Assembly (NCBI GenBank): GCA_044340485.1
Contig: JBIITN010000029.1
Span: forward strand, 1 to 20,076
Length of the DNA stretch: 20,076 bases
Direction of reading: 5' to 3'
From: UBA2093 sp044340485
GTDB lineage: Bacteria > Actinomycetota > Acidimicrobiia > Acidimicrobiales > Ilumatobacteraceae
Shown here in pieces: positions 7,339 to 15,316 of the stretch (positions are counted from its first letter, which is position 1; the number at the start of each line of letters is the position of its first letter). The translations under genes were made by a program, and so were the position numbers. The notes under the pieces are model-generated. The model saw only the letters and a list, made by a program, of their open reading frames with translations, had not been told where the DNA came from and did no database searches.

Positions 7339-8298
7339 CTAGCGCGGAGCCATTTCGGCGATGGCACGATTGGCGAGATACCACTCAACTGTTCGTTCGA
7401 GACCTTCATGAAAAGGCATTTGCGCCCGCCACCCGAGCAGTTGTTCTGCACGCGACGGATCTATTCGTCGGCGCGGTTGGCCGTCTGGCTTAGACGAGTC
7501 CCACACCAACTCGCCAGTAAAACCAGTCACCTGTGCGATTGTTTCTGCTGTCTCACGAATGGTTACTTCGCGGTCCGTTCCCAAGTTGATGGGTTCTGTC
7601 CCACTGTGAACTTCAGCTGCAAGAACTATGGCTTTTGCAGCGTCGTCCACGTACAGGTATTCGCGGCTAGCAGCGCCGGTTCCCCATACGTTGATCTTGT
7701 CGGCGCCAGATTCTTTCGCTTCCACACACTTTTTAATCAGTGCGGGGATGACATGAGAAACGGTGGGGTGGAACTTGTCGCCAGGGCCATACAGGTTGGT
7801 GGGGATGAGGTAGGCAAATGATTGGCCGTATTGCGCAGCGTTCACTTGTGCGTGCACGAGATGCGCTTTCTTTGCGATTCCATACGGTGCGTTTGTTTCT
7901 TCTGGATAGCCATCCCAGAGAGACGTTTCCTTAAATGGCACTGGCGTGAACTTTGGATACGAACACACCGTGCCCATCAAAATGGTTTTCTCGATGTTGT
8001 GGGCGCGAGATGCTTCGATCACATTTGTGCCCATTAATAAATTGTCGAGATACAGGCGCGCGGGTTCCGCTTGGTTATACCCAATCCCGCCAACACGTGC
8101 TGCAAGGTGAATGACGTGGGTGGGGGAATACATGGCCAACATGTCGTGGCAGGCTTCAGGCAGAACAAGGTCACATTCATCATGAGTCGGTGCGGCAACC
8201 TCGGCACCGGATGCGCGCAAGGTCTCAACGACCACCCGTCCAAGAAAGCCATTACCGCCAGTCACTACAACGGGTCGGTTAGCCCAAAATGAAGCCAT
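7339..8298 (-). CDS. fcl: GDP-L-fucose synthase
   Basis: A 319-aa extended short-chain dehydrogenase that converts GDP-4-keto-6-deoxy-D-mannose to GDP-L-fucose by 3,5-epimerisation and NADPH-dependent reduction. NAD(P)-binding GGNGFLG is at residues 14-20. The family-specific HLAARVGGIGYN follows at about 64-75, CSYPK at 112-116, and the catalytic Tyr139 and Lys143 lie in APYGIAKK. Length is normal. ATG 8298 is supported by a TACGAT hexamer 7 nt upstream. It is divergent from the first GT4 gene (30 bp between starts). It completes the GDP-fucose route with the guanylyltransferase-like gene at 12653 and gmd at 16392, although the three are in different transcription units. Confidence 0.95.
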   Translation of the reverse strand: MASFWANRPVVVTGGNGFLGRVVVETLRASGAEVAAPTHDECDLVLPEACHDMLAMYSPTHVIHLAARVGGIGYNQAEPARLYLDNLLMGTNVIEASRAHNIEKTILMGTVCSYPKFTPVPFKETSLWDGYPEETNAPYGIAKKAHLVHAQVNAAQYGQSFAYLIPTNLYGPGDKFHPTVSHVIPALIKKCVEAKESGADKINVWGTGAASREYLYVDDAAKAIVLAAEVHSGTEPINLGTDREVTIRETAETIAQVTGFTGELVWDSSKPDGQPRRRIDPSRAEQLLGWRAQMPFHEGLERTVEWYLANRAIAEMAPR

Positions 8299-8305
8299 GC
8301 ATTAC

Positions 8306-8311
8306 ATCGTA
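8306..8311 (-). promoter_or_regulatory. -10 hexamer of the leaderless fcl promoter
   Basis: On the minus strand TACGAT lies 7 nt before ATG 8298. The whole intergenic region to the divergent GT4 gene is only 30 bp, so the two promoters must overlap. I find no equally good hexamer for the plus-strand gene. Confidence 0.65.
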
Positions 8312-8328
8312 GGACGACAGCAGACAGA

Positions 8329-9438
8329 ATGAGAGACGTGCGTGTTGCCTACAGCCTTGAACAGTGCTGGCACCGTGTTCCTGGTGGAACTGCGGTGTCT
8401 GCAGTCGAGGTGGCGCGCGAGCTTCTACACCGAGATGATGTGACGTTGGTGCCGTTTGCGGGCCGGCATAAAGGGCCACCAAACATCGCGCTCAATCTGG
8501 AGTCATCGCTTGCGACATTGCCATTCGGTCGGCCGCTTCTGTACGAGTCATGGTTGCGTTTTGGCTGGCCCAAAGTGGAATCGGTATGTAGCGACATTGA
8601 TCTCGTACATGGCACCACCATCATTCCTCCCGCCACCTCGTTGCCCCTCACTGTCACAATCCATGATCTGGCATTTCTGCGATACCCAGAATTTTTTACA
8701 AAACGAGGGAATCGTATTTTTCGCAAGAGTCTTGAAATTCTGAAACAACGTCATTGCATCATTATGTGTTCATCAGATGCAACGATGCAAGATTGTATTG
8801 AAGTTGGTTTCAAAAAGTCAGATCTGCGTCTAGTGCCACTTGGGGTTCATGTTGACTCGCCAACTGACGTCGACGTGGCACGGGTTCGCGCAACATATGA
8901 TTTGCCTGACACGTTTGTGTTGTTTGTTGGCACGATGGAGCCCAGAAAGAATTTGTCTCGACTTATCGAAGCAATGAATCGAATGCCAGAGAGACTCCCA
9001 CTGGTGATTGCAGGGGTTGAAGGTTGGGGAGATGTTCCCGTTATTCCTCATGACATGCCAGTGTCCTTTTTGGGAAGTGTCCATCAGCACAATTTGGCAG
9101 CGTTGTATAAAGCTGCGACAGTTCTTGCGTATCCGTCTGTGTGGGAAGGATTTGGTCTGCCCATTCTCGAAGCAATGGCACAAGGCACTGCAGTCGTGAC
9201 ATCGCGCGGAACGTCTACAGAAGAAGTGGCTGGAGGAGCGGCCGTGCTCGTTGATCCTCTTGATCTGTCGTCGATTGCTGCCGGTATTCGTGAAGCACTT
9301 TTACGTGTCGATGAGTTATCTGCGGCGGGGCGTGAGCGCGTGCAAAAAATGACGTGGCAAGACACAGCGCAGTTAACGGTTGATGTTTATCGTGAGGTCA
9401 TTGAAAGATCAAAATCCACGAATACGGATCATCTATGA
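8329..9438 (+). CDS. GT4 family glycosyltransferase (mannosyltransferase-like)
   Basis: A 369-aa GT-B fold retaining glycosyltransferase, expected to use a nucleotide sugar such as GDP-mannose at the inner face of the membrane. The N-terminal half holds DLVHGTTIIPP and TIHDLAFLRYPEFF (about residues 91-122). The C-terminal half holds FVLFVGTMEPRKNLSRLIEA (from about 197) and the GT4 signature E-x7-E, Glu273 in EGFGLPILE to Glu281. No signal peptide or membrane segment is evident. It is the first gene of a run of three: its stop overlaps the next start by 4 nt (ATGA). The start ATG 8329 lacks both a clear Shine-Dalgarno and a close -10; GTG 8338 is an alternative. Donor and acceptor cannot be assigned from sequence. 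Confidence 0.9.
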   Translation: MRDVRVAYSLEQCWHRVPGGTAVSAVEVARELLHRDDVTLVPFAGRHKGPPNIALNLESSLATLPFGRPLLYESWLRFGWPKVESVCSDIDLVHGTTIIPPATSLPLTVTIHDLAFLRYPEFFTKRGNRIFRKSLEILKQRHCIIMCSSDATMQDCIEVGFKKSDLRLVPLGVHVDSPTDVDVARVRATYDLPDTFVLFVGTMEPRKNLSRLIEAMNRMPERLPLVIAGVEGWGDVPVIPHDMPVSFLGSVHQHNLAALYKAATVLAYPSVWEGFGLPILEAMAQGTAVVTSRGTSTEEVAGGAAVLVDPLDLSSIAAGIREALLRVDELSAAGRERVQKMTWQDTAQLTVDVYREVIERSKSTNTDHL

Positions 9439-10550
9439 CACAACGCATTGCAATGAACCTGCTGTGGTGTGTTCCTGGTGTTGGGGGAAGTGAGCAATAT
9501 CTCATTCGTCAACTTCTCGGTCTTTCGATTGTGAAACACGATTTCTCGGTGGTGGTGTTTGCTCCGTCCGGATTTGCAACCAGCCATCCAGACATCGCGA
9601 AACATTTCGAGATAGTTGAAGCACCCTCCGATTGCTTGAGTCGGCCCCAGCGAGTGTGGCTTGAACACACGTGGCTTGCTCGACAGACAAAAGACTTCGA
9701 CCTTGTCCACCACGGCGGCGGCACGGTCCCCCGCAGGGGTACAACACCTACGGTGGTCACTCTTCATGATGTGCAATGGACTCAGTATCCAGAGTATGTG
9801 CGTCCAATGAAGCGCGCCTACTTACGGATCTCTGTTCCTTCATCTCTTCGTCGGTCCACTCACATCACCGTCCCATCGCAGTTTGTGGCAGGCACATTGA
9901 TGCAACACTTTTCGATTAGCGCACAAAAGATTTCGGTTGTTCCGCATGGTCTTGAATTCACCATTACGACTGATATCACTGACGAGCGCACATTGCGCGA
10001 ACGGTATGGAATCAAATCTCGACGAATGATTTTCTTTCCTGCGATCACGCACCCTCATAAAAACCATTTGTTTTTGTTAGATCTCATGGCAAATGGTGTG
10101 GGAGATTTTGCCGATCCCGAATTGGTGTTGGTATGTGCTGGCGCGCAAGGCAACGCTGAACTCGACGTTGCAAATGCCATTGCCGAACGGGGACTCTCTT
10201 CGAGAGTGTTGCGCCTCGGCCACGTCAACGGAGCAGATCGCAACGGGTTGATACAAATGGCGGAAGCCCTCGTCTTTCCAAGTGAATACGAAGGCTTCGG
10301 AGCACCGGTGATTGAAGCCATGGCAATGGGTACGCCGGTGGTGTGTAGTGATCAAACGAGTTTGCCCGAAGTTGTAGGTGATGCTGGAGTCGTTCTCCCA
10401 CTTACACAGGAAGCGTGGGGGAAAGCACTCCATGTGGTGCGTATGCGACGAAGTGAATTTGTACAGGCGGGGTATGAACGCTCACGGATGTTCACTGTTG
10501 CCACTTCAGCGGAAGCACTTCTTCGGGTGTACAAGAAAGTCGTGCAGTAG
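9435..10550 (+). CDS. GT4 family glycosyltransferase
   Basis: A 371-aa GT-B glycosyltransferase, distinct from its upstream neighbour but with the same layout. The N-terminal domain has PGVGGSEQYLIRQLL (about 14-28), a glycine-rich loop often seen near the acceptor/donor cleft, and VVTLHDVQWTQYPEY (about 107-121). The C-terminal domain has VLVCAGAQGN and the GT4 E-x7-E motif, Glu286 in EGFGAPVIE to Glu294. The start ATG 9435 overlaps the previous stop by 4 nt and the stop TAG shares its G with the GTG start of the next gene, so translational coupling is likely throughout. It presumably adds one sugar to the lipid-linked glycan made by this cluster. Confidence 0.9.
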   Translation: MTQRIAMNLLWCVPGVGGSEQYLIRQLLGLSIVKHDFSVVVFAPSGFATSHPDIAKHFEIVEAPSDCLSRPQRVWLEHTWLARQTKDFDLVHHGGGTVPRRGTTPTVVTLHDVQWTQYPEYVRPMKRAYLRISVPSSLRRSTHITVPSQFVAGTLMQHFSISAQKISVVPHGLEFTITTDITDERTLRERYGIKSRRMIFFPAITHPHKNHLFLLDLMANGVGDFADPELVLVCAGAQGNAELDVANAIAERGLSSRVLRLGHVNGADRNGLIQMAEALVFPSEYEGFGAPVIEAMAMGTPVVCSDQTSLPEVVGDAGVVLPLTQEAWGKALHVVRMRRSEFVQAGYERSRMFTVATSAEALLRVYKKVVQ

Positions 10551-11830
10551 TGGCTATGTCGTCTTCACATCTGTCGTCATCGAACATCTCATCGCTAAAA
10601 CCGCAAAGGATTGTGGTGCTGTGTCCACACTTTGCTCCCGACACCGCACCAACAGGCGATGTGATGACACGCATTGTTGAAGAGATGGTGGCAGCAGGTT
10701 GTGAAATACACGTCGTCACGTCTTTGCCGTGGTATCGCAATCATCGGATTGAGTCAGGTTGGACCGGACGATTAGTGCGTCGAGAAAAAACAACGTGGGG
10801 AACAATTACGCGCATTCACCCATTTCCCGGCAAAGACAAACGATCGCTATTACGGCGTGCGGTCGGTTTTGCATTGTTCAGCATTGTGGCTGGGTGGTGT
10901 TCGATGACAGCGGGTGGTTTTCGGCGCCGTATCGACGCGGTGATTGCAATGTCACCACCACTAACACTGGGTCTTACTGGGTGGTGTGCGGCACGACTGC
11001 GTCGTGCACCTCTTGTCTTCAATATTCAAGATGTGTTTCCCGATGCTGCAATTCAGACCGGGGCAATTTCGAACAAAACAATTATCTCTTGTGCGTCATG
11101 GCTGGAGCGTGTGAGTTATAAGCGCAGTGACCGAGTGGTGGTGTTATCAGAAGACTTGCGCCGCAACCTTGTTGCAAAACTTCCCTCGAAGCATCAGGGC
11201 AAAGTTGTGGTGATTCCCAATTTTGTTGATGCAACACACATCACTCCTCTTTCTCGAGACACAAAATATCGAACAGAGCTCGGCATCGGAGATGAACTAG
11301 TCGTGATGTATGCAGGAAATGTCGGATTTTCTCAATCACTTGATTTGTTGTTGGCTGCTGCCAAAAAATTGCCTGACGTTGTCTTCGTGATAAATGGCGA
11401 AGGTAGTGCACGCACGTTGTTGCAGGAATCAGCAAAAACCTTGGCAAATGTGAAGTTTGTTGATTATCAACCAGCGGAACGGGTACCAGAAGTATTGGCT
11501 AGTGCCGACATACACGTGGTGCCATTGCGGGCGGGGCTTGGATCGGTGAGTGTCCCGTCAAAGACCTACAGCATCCTTGCCGCTGCTCGCCCCATCGTTG
11601 CAGCGATCGATGCGGACACCGAGGTGCCGCGCATTTTGGCTGCCAGTGGCGCAGGAATTGTGGTTCAACCTGGCGACGAAGCATCTTTCATATCCGCATT
11701 GAATGAATTGCGAAATGATCGCGCAAGGATGATCGAGATGGGACAAAGCGGGCGTGTCTGGGTCGAAATGCATGTATCGCCTGCGGTGGTGGCCGATTCC
11801 TACCTGCTGTTGATCAGTTCTCTTGCCTAA
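10550..11830 (+). CDS. GT4 glycosyltransferase, WbuB/WcaI-like
   Basis: A 426-aa GT4 enzyme. The N-terminal half resembles WbuB/WcaI proteins of colanic-acid and O-antigen clusters: PHFAPDTAPTGDVMTRI (about 26-42), VTSLPWYRNHRI (56-67), a hydrophobic stretch at about 104-123 that may dip into the membrane, and LVFNIQDVFPDAAIQTG (155-171). The C-terminal half has VVMYAGNVGFSQSLDLLL (from about 251) and VVPLRAGLGSVSVPSKTYSILAA near 323-345, typical of this subgroup. GTG 10550 overlaps the preceding TAG by one base; ATG 10556 is the alternative, and the first 18 residues are not conserved. WbuB-type enzymes transfer N-acetylated deoxyamino sugars and WcaI is thought to transfer fucose. A fucosyl role would fit the GDP-fucose genes here but is not shown. 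Confidence 0.88.
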   Translation: MAMSSSHLSSSNISSLKPQRIVVLCPHFAPDTAPTGDVMTRIVEEMVAAGCEIHVVTSLPWYRNHRIESGWTGRLVRREKTTWGTITRIHPFPGKDKRSLLRRAVGFALFSIVAGWCSMTAGGFRRRIDAVIAMSPPLTLGLTGWCAARLRRAPLVFNIQDVFPDAAIQTGAISNKTIISCASWLERVSYKRSDRVVVLSEDLRRNLVAKLPSKHQGKVVVIPNFVDATHITPLSRDTKYRTELGIGDELVVMYAGNVGFSQSLDLLLAAAKKLPDVVFVINGEGSARTLLQESAKTLANVKFVDYQPAERVPEVLASADIHVVPLRAGLGSVSVPSKTYSILAAARPIVAAIDADTEVPRILAASGAGIVVQPGDEASFISALNELRNDRARMIEMGQSGRVWVEMHVSPAVVADSYLLLISSLA

Positions 11831-11837
11831 TGGCAGG

Positions 11838-11843
11838 TATCCT
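11838..11843 (+). promoter_or_regulatory. -10 hexamer for the membrane-protein/guanylyltransferase/SDR unit
   Basis: TATCCT lies 9 nt before GTG 11853 and 8 nt after the stop of the WbuB-like gene, so a new leaderless transcript can start here even though the genes are closely spaced. The same hexamer serves cofD at 16289-16294. Confidence 0.62.
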
Positions 11844-11852
11844 GTGGCACTT

Positions 11853-12653
11853 GTGACTAGTGGTTCATCAGCAAAACGTGTTGCGCGTCTCGCGCAAAAG
11901 GGCAAAGGCAAGAAGGTTCGCTTTCAGGGCGGAACTGTCTTTCCTGGTGTGATGGCTGCTGTCATCATCGCTGGTCTATTACTTGTTGCGTATTCGCGTC
12001 AGTCTGCCCCCGACAGCAACACGCCACCAACAATCAACGACCACTGGCACTTGTCATATGGTTTTTACGTATGTGATTCATTCTTGCCACCGTTAGTTGG
12101 CACGAAAGAGCAACCGATTGATCCTGACTACCTGAAGTACGGCGTTCACAGCCATGACGATGGTGTCATCCACTGGCACCCTGCAGCGTTTGCCACCGGT
12201 ACCCGCGCAAAGTTGGATCTCTTCTTCAAGGTGTACGACATTGAAGTCACGCAAGACAAGATCGCATTTCCTGCCGACCAAAACGGTGGACAGGTGTATG
12301 ACGTTGACGATTACAAGTGCAAAGACTCCAGCGGCAAAGAAGTAACACCACAGATCAAGATGGTGGTGTGGGATCGTTACGACGATCCGGGCAAGGGCCG
12401 TACATTCATTACCGATTTTAAAAATTTGCGTGTTGATCGTGACGGCATGGCGTTCACGGTTGCAATTGTTGCTCCTGGTGTCGATGTGCCGAAACCAGAA
12501 AGTGCAGCAAACTTGCCCGAGTTGGGCGCCATCGACTCTGGTCAGGCAGCACCAACAACAACGGTGGAGGGTGCAAGTGACTCGCTCCCATCTCAGACCA
12601 CAACACCCGGTACTCCTTCCACGGACGCACCAACTGACACCACTGGCGGCTGA
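11853..12653 (+). CDS. Unknown single-pass membrane protein with HSHDDGVIHWHP motif
   Basis: I do not recognise a named family. The 266-aa protein has a basic cytoplasmic N-terminus (Lys/Arg-rich, residues 8-24), one membrane helix (about 29-47), and an outside domain of about 180 residues. That domain contains DHWHLSYGFYVCD (His64, His66, Cys74) and HSHDDGVIHWHP (99-110, with His99, 101, 107, 109), which looks like a metal-binding cluster. Cys74 and Cys156 could pair as a disulfide. The tail from about 231 is Thr/Ser/Pro-rich, like a flexible or cell-wall-spanning linker. GTG 11853 is preferred over GTG 11844 because of the TATCCT hexamer 9 nt upstream and the absence of overlap with the previous gene. 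Its stop overlaps the next start by one base (TGATG), which ties it to sugar-nucleotide synthesis. Function unknown. Confidence 0.8.
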   Translation: MTSGSSAKRVARLAQKGKGKKVRFQGGTVFPGVMAAVIIAGLLLVAYSRQSAPDSNTPPTINDHWHLSYGFYVCDSFLPPLVGTKEQPIDPDYLKYGVHSHDDGVIHWHPAAFATGTRAKLDLFFKVYDIEVTQDKIAFPADQNGGQVYDVDDYKCKDSSGKEVTPQIKMVVWDRYDDPGKGRTFITDFKNLRVDRDGMAFTVAIVAPGVDVPKPESAANLPELGAIDSGQAAPTTTVEGASDSLPSQTTTPGTPSTDAPTDTTGG

Positions 12654-13663
12654 TGCGCGCGGTGGTCCTTGTTGGCGGTTTTGGAACGCGCCTTCGTCCT
12701 CTCACATTTAGTATTCCTAAACCGCTTCTGCCGGTAGCAAATGTTCGTTTGCTAGAACACGTGTTAGCTGGTCTCGGCGCAGCCGGAGTTGACGAAGCAG
12801 TGTTAGCAATTGGTTTTAAGCCAGAACCTTTTTTAGAGGCATTCCCCGACAATGTGTGTGGTGGTGTTGCTCTGCAATATGCCGTCGAGCCAGAACCAAT
12901 GGATACCGCAGGAGCAATTGGTTTTGCGGCACGATTCGCGGGTATCGATGACACGTTTATCGTTGTGAATGGCGACATTCTCACCGACATTGATTATCGG
13001 GCACTCATTAACGTTCACCGCTCTCAGGGCGCCGAAGGAACTATTCGACTCATCACGGTTGATGATCCATCACAATTTGGTGTTGTAGAAACCGATGCAG
13101 ATGGTTGGGTACAACGGTTCGTTGAAAAACCTCAACCACACGAATCCGATAGTCACAATGTCAACGCAGGAACATACGTATTAGAACCGTCGGTGCTTGC
13201 GCGTATCCCGGAAAATCAGCCTTTATCAATTGAACGAGTGGTGTTTCCCGCCATGGCTCGTGACCACGTGTTGTGCGCAACTGTGATGAATGGTTATTGG
13301 ATCGATACAGGTCGTCCGCAGACATATCTGCAAGCCAATCTTGATCTCATCGATGGCACTCGAGATCGCATCCTCGCTTCCGTCGGGCCGCAAGCACACA
13401 TTGGGATAGGAGCGGTGATTACTCACAGTGTGATCGGAGATCATGCGGTAATCGGTGAAGGAGCAATCGTGGTTGATTCTGTGATTTTGCCTGGTGCTCA
13501 CGTGGGGGCTCGTGCGCGAGTGGAAGAATCATTAGTGATGGGCAAGATTCATAACGGGGCATCTGTGACGCGAGCGGTGATTGGCACTGAGGGTGTTGTG
13601 TCTGATGGTCAAACAGTGAGCGATTGTGCCATTCCAGACCCGGCAACAATGGCGAAGGACTGA
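12653..13663 (+). CDS. Mannose-1-phosphate guanylyltransferase-like sugar nucleotidyltransferase
   Basis: A 336-aa enzyme that joins a sugar-1-phosphate to NTP, most likely making GDP-mannose. The nucleotide-binding signature VGGFGTRLRPLT (residues 7-18) is followed by PKPLLPVAN, and NGDILTDIDY carries the metal-binding Asp. From about residue 245 the C-terminus is a left-handed beta-helix of hexapeptide repeats (IGAVITHSVIGDHAVIGEGA). The layout matches the actinobacterial ManB/ManC type (for example Mycobacterium Rv3264c), not the bifunctional ManC of enterobacteria. A glucose-1-phosphate specificity cannot be excluded from sequence alone; gmd and fcl in the same window favour mannose. ATG 12653 overlaps the previous stop by one base, and the next gene starts 6 nt after this stop. 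Confidence 0.87.
   Translation: MRAVVLVGGFGTRLRPLTFSIPKPLLPVANVRLLEHVLAGLGAAGVDEAVLAIGFKPEPFLEAFPDNVCGGVALQYAVEPEPMDTAGAIGFAARFAGIDDTFIVVNGDILTDIDYRALINVHRSQGAEGTIRLITVDDPSQFGVVETDADGWVQRFVEKPQPHESDSHNVNAGTYVLEPSVLARIPENQPLSIERVVFPAMARDHVLCATVMNGYWIDTGRPQTYLQANLDLIDGTRDRILASVGPQAHIGIGAVITHSVIGDHAVIGEGAIVVDSVILPGAHVGARARVEESLVMGKIHNGASVTRAVIGTEGVVSDGQTVSDCAIPDPATMAKD
13654..13659 (+). promoter_or_regulatory. Shine-Dalgarno that fixes the SDR start
   Basis: GAAGGA lies 9 nt before ATG 13669 and inside the end of the upstream gene. It supports starting the SDR protein at MAPRRIMVCGG rather than at codons 15 residues further upstream. Confidence 0.55.
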
Positions 13664-13668
13664 TCACG

Positions 13669-14580
13669 ATGGCGCCTCGTCGAATCATGGTGTGTGGGGG
13701 CGCTGGTTTTGTTGGTTCACACCTTGTTGATCGTCTCCTTGCCGAAGGCCATGAAGTTGATGTTGTTGACGACTTATCAAGTGGGAGTCTGACAAATCTT
13801 GCCGAAGCGCGGGCTGCGGCGGGACATTTTAAGTTTCAGCATTTAGCAATCGGTGCGCGCGAATTTACCGAGCTGGTGTCGTTGCGTCGTCCCGAAGTGA
13901 TTTTTAACTTGGCGGCGCTGACGCCGTCACAATCACATCTTGCAGGTGCGATGGCATCAATGGCGTCTGCTGTTGCAGTACTTGAGGCGGCGCGATTGTC
14001 GGGAGTCACAAAGGTTGTCACCACAGAACCAAGCACGTTGTTGTACGGCGATGTCGCGGCTCGCGACATTCCCATCAAAGAAGGTCATCTGTCTGAACCT
14101 CGACTTGCGGCAGAGGTCATTGCAAGAGCCATTTCCGATCTGCATACCGTGTATCGCGAATTGCACGCGATCGAATTCACTGTGCTTGCACTTGGCACTG
14201 TGTACGGACCACGTCAACGTCCAGAAGACGGAGTGGTTGCCTCTTTTCTTTATGCACTCGAAGAAGGGAAAGCACCGATCATTCATGGTGCTGGGAAACA
14301 GACTCGCGACTTCGTGTATATCGATGATGTTGTTGATGCCCTCGTTCGTTCCATTGATCGTGCCGGCGGACTCGTGGTGAATATTGGCACGGGAGAACAG
14401 CTGTCGATTAAGGATCTTTGGAAGATAATGGCAGGGGTAACTTCGCTTTCACCACATAGCAGTAGTGCACGACCACATGACGTGTCACGTTTGGCGTTGT
14501 CTCCTGTTCGCGCTCGTATCCAACTTGGGTGGTCGCCGTTCACTTCCTTAGAACAGGGTCTCACATTGTTGCGCTCCTAA
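13669..14580 (+). CDS. Extended SDR (NAD-dependent epimerase/dehydratase) fold protein, active site apparently lost
   Basis: A 303-aa Rossmann-fold protein of the sugar-nucleotide epimerase/dehydratase family. The cofactor loop GGAGFVG (10-16) is intact, with DDLSSGS (35-40) after strand 2, VIFNLAA (77-83), TVYGPRQRP near 177-185, and RDFVYIDDVVDAL downstream. Where active members read PYxxxK, an ungapped alignment between PIKEGH (135-140) and VYRELH (161-166) places Ala148 at the Tyr and Ala152 at the Lys. The protein may therefore bind NAD(H) or a nucleotide sugar without turning it over, or use another residue. There is no frameshift or stop. It starts 5 nt after the guanylyltransferase-like gene and is the last of that unit, convergent with cofE (22-nt gap). 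An enzyme of altered chemistry is the alternative reading. Confidence 0.85.
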   Translation: MAPRRIMVCGGAGFVGSHLVDRLLAEGHEVDVVDDLSSGSLTNLAEARAAAGHFKFQHLAIGAREFTELVSLRRPEVIFNLAALTPSQSHLAGAMASMASAVAVLEAARLSGVTKVVTTEPSTLLYGDVAARDIPIKEGHLSEPRLAAEVIARAISDLHTVYRELHAIEFTVLALGTVYGPRQRPEDGVVASFLYALEEGKAPIIHGAGKQTRDFVYIDDVVDALVRSIDRAGGLVVNIGTGEQLSIKDLWKIMAGVTSLSPHSSSARPHDVSRLALSPVRARIQLGWSPFTSLEQGLTLLRS

Positions 14581-14602
14581 GTGGCGCCCTCAGATATCGC
14601 TG

Positions 14603-15316
14603 TTAACGGAACAAATCGTCTTGTGCTGAGCGGATGAGCTCTTTTACAGACGCATCTCTGAACCATGCGCTATTCAAACCACGCACAACCGCAACAGGGA
14701 TACCCGTTGATTTCCCCATCACTAATTCGGCTGCGGACGCAACCTCATCAGCAACAGCAACCTCGGTGACTGCCATTGTTCGACCAAGTGCGTCCTCAGT
14801 GCCGCGTAAATCAATCACTCCTGCAATTCCGGCAACGCCAATGGCGATGTCGGTAAGACCGTGTCGCCATGGTCGACCAAATGTGTCGCTGATGATCACG
14901 CCTACGCTGACACCAAGTTTGCTACGCACGATGTCTCTGATACGTCGAGCGGATTTGTCGCTGTCGAGTGGAAGAAGTGCCGCATAACCACTTTCCACAT
15001 TTGATAAGTCGACGCCGCTATTTGCACAAATAAATCCATGCTTTGTTTCGGTGATGATGAGATCTCCACGACGCCGCACGATGCGTACAGCTTCGTCTTC
15101 CACGAGTTTCTTATGAGACAAAGGATCGCTGGCATCAATTGCTACTAAACGACCCTCAGCCTTCGAGACGATTTTCTGCGTTACAACAAGAACGTCATCG
15201 TCTTGTAATGGACCATTTGGTGCATCTCGACACGCTTGAACAATGACATCGCCAACTTGATCACCAGGGGTAATCTCACCGATGCCATCAACCCCCCAAA
15301 TTGTCAGCCGACTCAT
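14603..15316 (-). CDS. cofE: Coenzyme F420-0:L-glutamate ligase CofE
   Basis: A 237-aa GTP-dependent ligase that adds gamma-linked glutamates to F420-0 to give F420. The signatures VVTQKIVSKAEGR (44-56), ETKHGFICANSGVDLSNV (90-107) and ISDTFGRPWRHGLTDIAIG (142-160) are all present. It is the single-domain form: the C-terminal FMN-dependent reductase domain fused in mycobacterial FbiB is absent, so dehydro-F420-0 reduction would need a separate protein elsewhere. Its ATG 15316 overlaps the cofD stop by 4 nt (ATGA), so the two are coupled, with cofD first. F420 serves many redox enzymes in actinobacteria; no F420-dependent enzyme is visible in the window. Confidence 0.96.
   Translation of the reverse strand: MSRLTIWGVDGIGEITPGDQVGDVIVQACRDAPNGPLQDDDVLVVTQKIVSKAEGRLVAIDASDPLSHKKLVEDEAVRIVRRRGDLIITETKHGFICANSGVDLSNVESGYAALLPLDSDKSARRIRDIVRSKLGVSVGVIISDTFGRPWRHGLTDIAIGVAGIAGVIDLRGTEDALGRTMAVTEVAVADEVASAAELVMGKSTGIPVAVVRGLNSAWFRDASVKELIRSAQDDLFR

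Noticed and set aside
7319..7384. 22-residue N-terminal extension of the rhomboid protein
   Set aside because: It would overlap the end of fcl, is not conserved in character, and contains the TACACT hexamer that suits the GTG at 7318.
12454..12990. 178-codon open frame on the minus strand
   Set aside because: It runs antisense across the end of the membrane-protein gene and the start of the guanylyltransferase-like gene, both well supported; its translation is low-complexity and matches nothing I know.
14090..14130. Frameshift in the SDR gene as the cause of the missing Tyr/Lys
   Set aside because: Motifs on both sides stay in one frame and align without gaps, so substitution fits better than a frameshift.
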